From Channa striata (lineage: Eukaryota; Chordata; Actinopteri; Anabantiformes; Channidae): a DNA stretch of 64,000 nt. A model generated the notes under the pieces. The model saw only the letters and a program-made list of their open reading frames with translations, did no database searches and was not told the origin of the DNA. The translations under genes were made by a program, and so were the position numbers. Positions within the stretch are counted from its first letter, which is position 1; each line of letters starts with the position of its first letter. The stretch is taken from positions 19,688,388 through 19,752,387 of the forward strand of contig CM065187.1 in assembly GCA_033026295.1 (NCBI GenBank), given 5' to 3'. Positions 56,853 through 64,000 of the stretch are shown piece by piece.

Positions 56853-57759
56853 CTTTCCGCACCTCGCAGTATATAATGTGCTCATTGTTCAGATGACTTG
56901 CGGAATATCTTTATGTTGTGACTACTGAAAATATGCATCAATTCCTGTTTTGTGTACAGCGGCTGTCAGCCAAATTGTTATGGCCGAGGCCCAGGGGCAT
57001 CAGCAGGCAGCAACATCAGTGGCGGCACTTTATGTTGTCTCACCAAAATTCTGTGTAAGGTACGTGTTGTAAACCACTTGCTGTTCACTTTACACTGATC
57101 AAATGTCACTTCATCCATGGCTGATGCCACGTGTTGATCAAAAGTATCTCAGATTGATTGTGTGACACTTTTTCTGGGACTTTAAATTGCACTCGCAACA
57201 TATAGTATGACATGGCGTTAGGTGGTGGTGAAGATACTCGAGCACTTCCCAGCCTTGCAGTCAGAGAATAAATAACAGAATGGTAATACCTTGTTGTATT
57301 TCTCTGACGCCATTAGTATGTAAACTGTATTGTTTGTATATAATGGGTAATGGATAATATGTCAGCACTTACTGGCTGGTTGGGTACAACATAATGTACA
57401 ATCATGGTTCTATGATGATGCATCTTTATGACTTTATAGAGCCCATGAGCTTTTCTCTGGTAGCATCATAAGATCAAAGTTTTAATTCAATCAACATTTT
57501 GTTTAAGACCAAATACCTTTAAAAGCATCAGCCTCAGCGTTTCTTTGTGTTTTGTGTACATGCTGACACACACACAAGTGAAATTGTGGACATTTTAAAC
57601 ATTATACCTGCTAAACATTACCATGTTTACATTGTCATAATGCTGAGATTAGTATTTAATGTATAAGTACAGCCCGACAGAGCTGCTGCCATGGTTGTCA
57701 ATGGCTGCAAACACTGAAACGTGGGCTGCTCTTGTACAGTACAGAGGCTACCTCGTTTG

Positions 57760-57977
57760 TACATGGCCTGCACGTGTACAACACTTTTCTACCTGTTTGT
57801 CCTCAAAACACTTTACACTGCTTCATATTTTCCCATTCACACGCTTTCATACACTAACACTCACCAGGAGCAACTAACTTGGGCTTCAGTGTCTTGCTCA
57901 AGGACACTTTAACATGTGACCAGAGGAGCCGGGATCAAACAAATAACTGTAGGATTGGTGGGCGGCCGCGCCAAAGT
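57760..57977 (-). mobile_element. tRNA-derived SINE
   Basis: Same family as 26441-26675: CACTTTTCTACCTGTTTG, CTTTACACTGCTTC, GTCTTGCTCAAGGACAC, a degraded B box GTTTGATCCC (57940-57931, minus) and GTAGGATTGGTGG. The A-box region is partly mutated. Confidence 0.75.
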
Positions 57978-60900
57978 TGCTATTTTACCAGTTTCATAAT
58001 TTTCCTATTGTCATCATTCATAGGCATATTTCCACATATTGCAATATAATGGACAATACAAAAATGGATTTGGCTAATTTACCATAAAACTGCAATTTTT
58101 CAAAAGTCACAATTAATAAAATGAAACACTGGTGCTGTTTTAGTGAGCCGCCTGAAGGAAATAGTTGATCAATTTCCTTCTCTCTTTATTAATGAAACTA
58201 TTTTAATGAGTAATCACATGTTAATTAGGTTAAACGAACTTTAACTACATATCCCACTTATTTTGTGGGAATAAGTATATTTCCCACAGTATTTTGAAGA
58301 TATTTTAAAAGCATGCACAGAAACCTATTGTGCAGGATGGTGATGCTTGAAAGCATTCAAGATTAAAAAACGCAGATCGATATGAATTTCATGGATCTTT
58401 CTGTCTCTGGATCCATGCTCAAAGATAGACTACAGTGGGATCATTCACTTAATGCAGAGATTTTGAATTAAACCACTAATTTTTATGACATTTGAACAAG
58501 CTAATCATAGCAGGCTATAGTTGGCTGTGTTCTGCTGGACACAAGTACCTGGATGCTGCATGTGCATCTGCTCTACAACCCCCACAATATAAGCTCCGTC
58601 CGTTCATTGTGCCATTTCATAACAGCATATGCTTGTGTCTCATTGACATTTGTGCGGGGCCAAATTTTTGAATAATGCGCAGTGGTTTTGCATAGCTAAA
58701 TGTCACGCCCACTGCAGTCTCGTGGAGGAGGACAGGAAACAGATGCTTTTTTTTGTCTAGGCCTGTGAAGGGGAACAAACCACCAGGGGCTCCTGCAGCA
58801 AAATTCATTGAAGTCAGTATAATAAAGGCCATCACCCAGAGTACCTGTCCAACTGCATCAATTATGATGCAGACTAATGACCAAACATGCATCGCAATAC
58901 TCATTAAAATGCTCGGTGAAAATGGAGGCTGCTATGAGTCAGTGTTTACCAACAAAGCGGCGCTTTAGGATGAGACGGAGAAAGCCAGGGCGTGCGTTTT
59001 CCAAATGTCTGTTTAAATGTCATCTTCATCTCTCTAAGGTCATTAGCTGGAAAAATCTATGGGAGAAAGTTAAGGGAGAAAGACTGATAGCGAATGAAGC
59101 TGGCTCAAGCACTGGCTTATTCAACTCCCTAATCTCTCTGGTGGGCTGTATTTGTTGCAGGCTAAGTCATGAGATGCCCAGCCTGTATCAGCGTGATGGG
59201 ATATGAGCGACAGTAAGGGAAAGAGGAAGTGAGAAGAAGAAGAAAAAAAAAGTTAGAGACTTTCCTACCATGTCATTTCTCTCGCTGATCCTATTCAGCA
59301 TGCTTTACTTATCTCCTCACAACCAGCATATTTATTTTACACAGAAGTAAACAGAGAGATAAACAATAAGAACACTGCCTGGCTGCCGTCTTCAGTCACA
59401 CTGTCAGAGATTGCTGATTTAAAAGGGTTTCCACCCTTCCCTTGATGAAATTTGTTCAGACAAGGAAAACCTAGCACAACCAACTTGGTGTTTTGGTGAA
59501 ATGAATGAAAATGAGAAAGTTTGCCTTAACTTAAAAAGAACATTATCTTTCACTTTGTTGTGGCTTGGCAATAAAAAATGCAAACAGTAGAAATAGAGAG
59601 ATATGACTAAAAATGCAAAATGTGAATTATAGAGCCTGAAGGACACTGGGAACATTGTAACTGGGATGATGTTTGGGGGGAATGTTACAGTTGATTTGGT
59701 GGATGAGAACATTACTAGTTCTGTAGGTATTTGTTAATAACCAAAGCTATGTAATAGATATTAGGAGGAGTTTGAGCATTAACATGGGTATTCACATCTA
59801 TTTATTTTTTTGTACTTTAAGTTAGTTTTATTCAGATAAAAGCGATTGGTGTAGATAAACTGAGCAATGCACCTTTAAAAAGCTGTAAATGCTTCTGTAG
59901 GTGGGAATCGGTTTCTAGCATAAAATCACTTTCGGCAAAACACACGGGCCCCATGTTTTACAGAAACCGAGGTGGGAGTGATGTGAAGTCATTACCTATG
60001 GCAGTGACATAAAGAGGGTCCACAATGACCCACATGCCAGTCTGGTACCTGTCATGCAGCATAGTGTGCAGGCAAAGTAGCACAACAAAGCAGCCCTGAG
60101 CCGATAGTGCAAAGTTTTTTTTTGTTCAGACTCAGACAAACTCCCCAAGCTGGCATTGCTCCGTGAAGATAAATATAAGTGTAATGCAACATATAGGAGA
60201 TAACTGAGGAACTCTACATCTACAGCCTAATGTTTAATATCCTCAGAATTTAGTTACCAAAGCATCATGGGTTTCATTTATTTAGGTGATTAATGAGTAG
60301 CCCTCCACAGTGTGAGCTTTAGGGAAAATCCGCGTCTCCATTTTATCTATGAACTACAATCACCTCTCTCCTTTCTCCACACCCTCCCTTGAGTTTACGA
60401 ATTGTGGCCTCGCTCCAGTTTTACGGATAGCGTGTATGCTATTAACATCGTTAACATGCTGTATAGAAATATGTCCATTCCAACGGTAGAACGACGAAGG
60501 CATGCCAAAAACAGTGGAAACACATGCACACACACATTTCCTTCTATCTGGACATATGTTTGACTTCATCCGCCCTGCAGCACCAGTGCTCGGCAGGATT
60601 CGCAATTTGCTCATTACACCACAAATATTAACATTTCCAATCTGGTGTGTTGTGCTACAGCAAATAGAACCGACACAACTCAGAGAGCGTTAATAAATCA
60701 TGATTATGAAGCACCATTGGCTGCAGCTTCCTTAGGCAACCACTGAATGAACTCCATACCAATTCTTTCTGTGGGCACACCCGGCATGATAATGCAAGTT
60801 GTTAGGTAATTAAACAGCAACTAAGAATCTGACAGAGAAACAGCAGGTTGGTCTGACAAATGATGAATGAGGTGTTTCTAATTGATTTATTTTGATCCTT

Positions 60901-63146
60901 TCCTTGACCTGAACTCTTGCAACACAGATTCTATAGAACTGCAGAATATCATGCCCTTGCGGTCCCTGGTTGAAGACACATCTATACTCGACCTAAGGAG
61001 AAAACCTGCAGTGATGGATTTCCTGCCCTAACATATAACCCACCACCTTTCCACAGTTTCCTTAGGTTGATGGCTACTCTGAGGCAGGGCAACGTAGTGT
61101 GAGCGCTATTATATTGTATGGTACAAATAATTATGTCCCACCACTGAAAACGGGAGCAAAATCTCAAGATAGTCAAGAACGTCATCAAAAAGGACAAAAT
61201 AAATCACTGTTTCATCGAGACAGGAAAACTGGACAAATAAATGCAGGAAATGGAAACTGGCTGCCACACAAATATCGCCCACAGACACTCATGATGTCAC
61301 TGCAGCCCTGAATCCACCCTCACACACAAGAAATGGGACAACTTTGGTATGAGACGCTGTAGAAAATCTTCACAATTGCCCCGCAGATGGTTCACCTAAG
61401 TTTTGAACTGTGGCTTGGTCCAACCTATGGTTAAAATCATATGCTAAAGCAAAGACTAGTCATTTATAAGCACCTACCTAAACAGAAAACCACACACTGA
61501 ATATTAAAATGATTACTGATTGCTTAAAACAAACTTGTTAATTGTTTTTATATTTGTTTTTATGCTGTTATCTACAAGCTTCAGATGGCAACGTAGAATA
61601 CCAGGATCTACACTTAGGCCTTATTATATGAAGAAGTGGATGTCAGAGAGAAAACCTGGGAGATTTCATGGAACTAACTCAAGCTAATGATGAAGCCTAT
61701 AGGCAACAGCAAAATGCAGAGTCAACCCGCATAGTTGGTCACTGTCTCATCATCTCGTCATTTCTGGAGGATCTATGGCTTACAAGGTTGGGGAAAACAC
61801 AAAATTAGAGATGGTTTTTAAAATCACCTCTAAAGTGAACACACCGGGTGTGCAAAAAAACAAACAAACTGTAAATTAATTAAAATGAAAGAGAAAAACC
61901 ATGAGAGACGAGTGTAAAATTGGCAGAGAGTATCAAATTAGTGGATAACCAGCTGCAATCAAGACAAACAACTGCAAACACACACATTATCCTATTAATT
62001 GAGACTAGTATGAAGACCAGATCATAATGTGGAAGCTATGATGGAATGTAACAAAAAACACTCGGTCTATATTTTAAAACTCCAAGGGCTGTGAAAAATA
62101 ATTGATTTCACTGAAAATGCAAAGAATTACTGGGAGTGTCGGCCTGTTTTTAACCTTCAAACACACAGAAACCCGGTCACATTGTTGATGTCTGTTCATA
62201 TCGTGGCCTGAGGTAAACAATCACTTTCTTGCCTTTTGCTTGGTCAATGTCTTGCCATCATCATCCACTTCAAGAAAAGGCTCATTTTAGCCACAGCTTT
62301 CTAGTTAGCTGATGCTATTCAAGGCATGAGCCTAATTCCAAATGAAACAGTACACAAGGGATTTTTGATGTGTGACTCAGAAAACGACTTAACACTCAGC
62401 CATCGTTAATATGGCGTGTGTTAATCCACAGCGCAGCAATAGTGAAACATGCTGAGAGTGTTCGCATGTGTGCAGGGAAGAGAAATCCTTACAGTGGGAA
62501 ATTGTCAGTTGATGCTAAATGCTGCCAAGCTCAACCTGTTGAGCGTGAACCAAACGACCTGCTTTGGTATAAAACAGTTAAACAGGTTCATTAGTATATA
62601 ATGAAATAATGAAATAAATAATTTCCTTCCAACAGCTCAGAACAGAAGGACATTTGTGTTTAGACGGCCCAAAAACTTTCTTCTATCTTCTGACACATGC
62701 ACAGTATTTATCTCAGTACTTTTCCTTGCACATGCTCTCTTTGATGTAAGTGAAAGTGTTTTGTAGTAAAACCTGCTCGACATAAAAGTCTACAAATCAC
62801 ACACCGCATGAAAGAGCACTTTTAATACAAAAAAAAAAAAAACACATCTGCCAAAGAGAGTAAAAAAACAAAGTGAGTGGAAAGTTGAGAGGAGTCTGCA
62901 CAGAGGGGAGTCAAGGACGTCAGAAACAAAGTCAAGGTGAGTGAGGAGAGCATGTGCAATTGTAGCTGAGAGGGAAGCAGAGACAGGTGACTGGGGAACC
63001 TGGAGAACCAGAAGAATCAGAGAGAACAAGTTTGTATGTGTGAAAGAGAGACATCCAGATTGAGAGGAGACATAAGAGACACATGAAAATCTGCAAACAA
63101 ATTAGACATCATTAGCCAGGAGGCAGTTAACACGTCTAATTAGGGG

Positions 63147-63163
63147 GGCAGGCAGGCAGGCAG
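63147..63163. repeat. short (GGCA)n tetranucleotide repeat
   Basis: About four GGCA units after a G run. Confidence 0.85.
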
Positions 63164-64000
63164 CGATACCAGACTTGCTTCCGGACCTCAGTCAGAAAAA
63201 TACCTGCATGTATAAACACACATGCAGTCACAAACATAAAACACACTCTCAGCCAAAGCTTCAGGCACCTCCTAACTAGGTCAGATCTCTTAGACTTTAA
63301 GTTGGAGGGTAGGAGAAGATAGAGTGGAAGGGAGAGACTGAAGAAAGATAAAAGATGGAGGGTGGGGCCGTAGATGGGATAGTTGTCTGCTCTTGGTAAG
63401 ATGGAGAGACTTGTTTAAAGCTGTGAGTGGGAGATAGTGACAAACAGAACCCAGGAAGAAAAGAAAGCGCCTATACACTCACGAACACACATATAAATAA
63501 CTGCATGGAGGTTAACTTGTTTATATACCCAGCAGCTGCTATTTTACCTCTTTCATTTATGGGATGTTGCATATAGGATATGAATCTGAAAGGGTGCTGC
63601 AGCTGCTGGTATCATCTCCCATGAAAATTACGCTTCCAGTTTAACTTTTATTACAAGGATTAGTTGTGAGAAATTAGAATAATGTTGTATCAGTACAGCC
63701 ATCCAACTTTGAGTGATAGCTTTCCAATGTTCCCAAGAAATGAATGAGTTACGTTCCCTTGAAGCAATGATGACTGAATGTCAGTTCTGGAAAGACACAG
63801 AAAAATGCTTCAGTCAAACAGCCTGCATCTCTTTCTGTTCCCTCTTCTGTCTCACAGGCACAGTGACAGCAGCACAATGTCTCAACAATGTCTGATGATC
63901 CCTCATCTCATTGAACGCTCGCTGAATGCTTCAGAGGAAGAGTGCTATGGCCTAACAAGCTACTTATGTTTTTATATTCTATAATACCACATTGCTATTC

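Larger units (their letters stand above)
53591..64000 (-). other. probable lamc3 intron, 5' side (exons not found)
   Basis: 10.4 kb with no sequence matching the missing laminin gamma L4 domain, earlier EGF modules or LN domain. It holds one SINE (57760-57977), small CA and GGCA repeats, and AT-rich DNA. Most simply one large intron; part of it could be beyond an exon that was missed. Confidence 0.5.

Noticed and set aside
1..64000. CRISPR arrays, bacterial operons, rRNA or functional tRNA genes
   Set aside because: None seen. The only tRNA-like promoters are those in SINE heads, and the genome is clearly eukaryotic.

Overview
The window is vertebrate nuclear DNA, very probably from a teleost fish. 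Genes have small exons with GT-AG introns inside AT-rich sequence. There are CpG-rich 5' ends, many (CA)n microsatellites, and transposon families typical of fish: an RTE-like non-LTR retrotransposon, tRNA-derived SINEs, a Tc1 relic and a solo LTR. Three protein-coding genes can be assembled exon by exon. All three lie on the minus strand.

Layout from left to right. (1) 585-2291: the first two coding exons of prkaa1, the AMPK alpha-1 catalytic subunit; the rest of the gene lies beyond the left edge. Its CpG-rich promoter is at about 2292-2460. (2) 2461-7634: intergenic DNA with a dead Tc1 transposase tail. (3) 7635-17019: a complete six-exon aif1l gene, an EF-hand actin-bundling protein of 148 residues; every intron phase closes. 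(4) 17.2-39.3 kb: a gene-poor interval of about 22 kb with three pieces of one RTE-like retrotransposon, a 406-bp solo LTR nested in the largest piece, a SINE, and two unexplained open stretches that could be exons (25.25-25.51 kb, plus; 28.51-28.76 kb, minus). (5) 39327-53590: the last 16 coding exons of lamc3 (laminin gamma-3), covering the C-terminal laminin EGF modules and the whole coiled coil, about 905 residues. The N-terminal part (LN, first EGF modules, L4) was not found and should lie beyond the right edge. (6) 53.6-64 kb: no exon recognised; probably a lamc3 intron of at least 10.4 kb.

The genes do not form a pathway: prkaa1 is an energy-sensing kinase, aif1l acts on actin, and lamc3 builds basement membrane. 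The aif1l-lamc3 neighbourhood matches human 9q34, which supports both calls. prkaa1 sits on a different human chromosome (5p13), so that adjacency belongs to the fish lineage or is ancestral.

No new multi-gene system is visible. The best leads are the nested solo LTR inside the RTE copy, an internally deleted RTE copy with both ends and perfect 16-bp target duplications, a Pro-to-Phe change in the nidogen-binding loop of lamc3, a cluster of palindromes near 36 kb, and the two orphan candidate exons.
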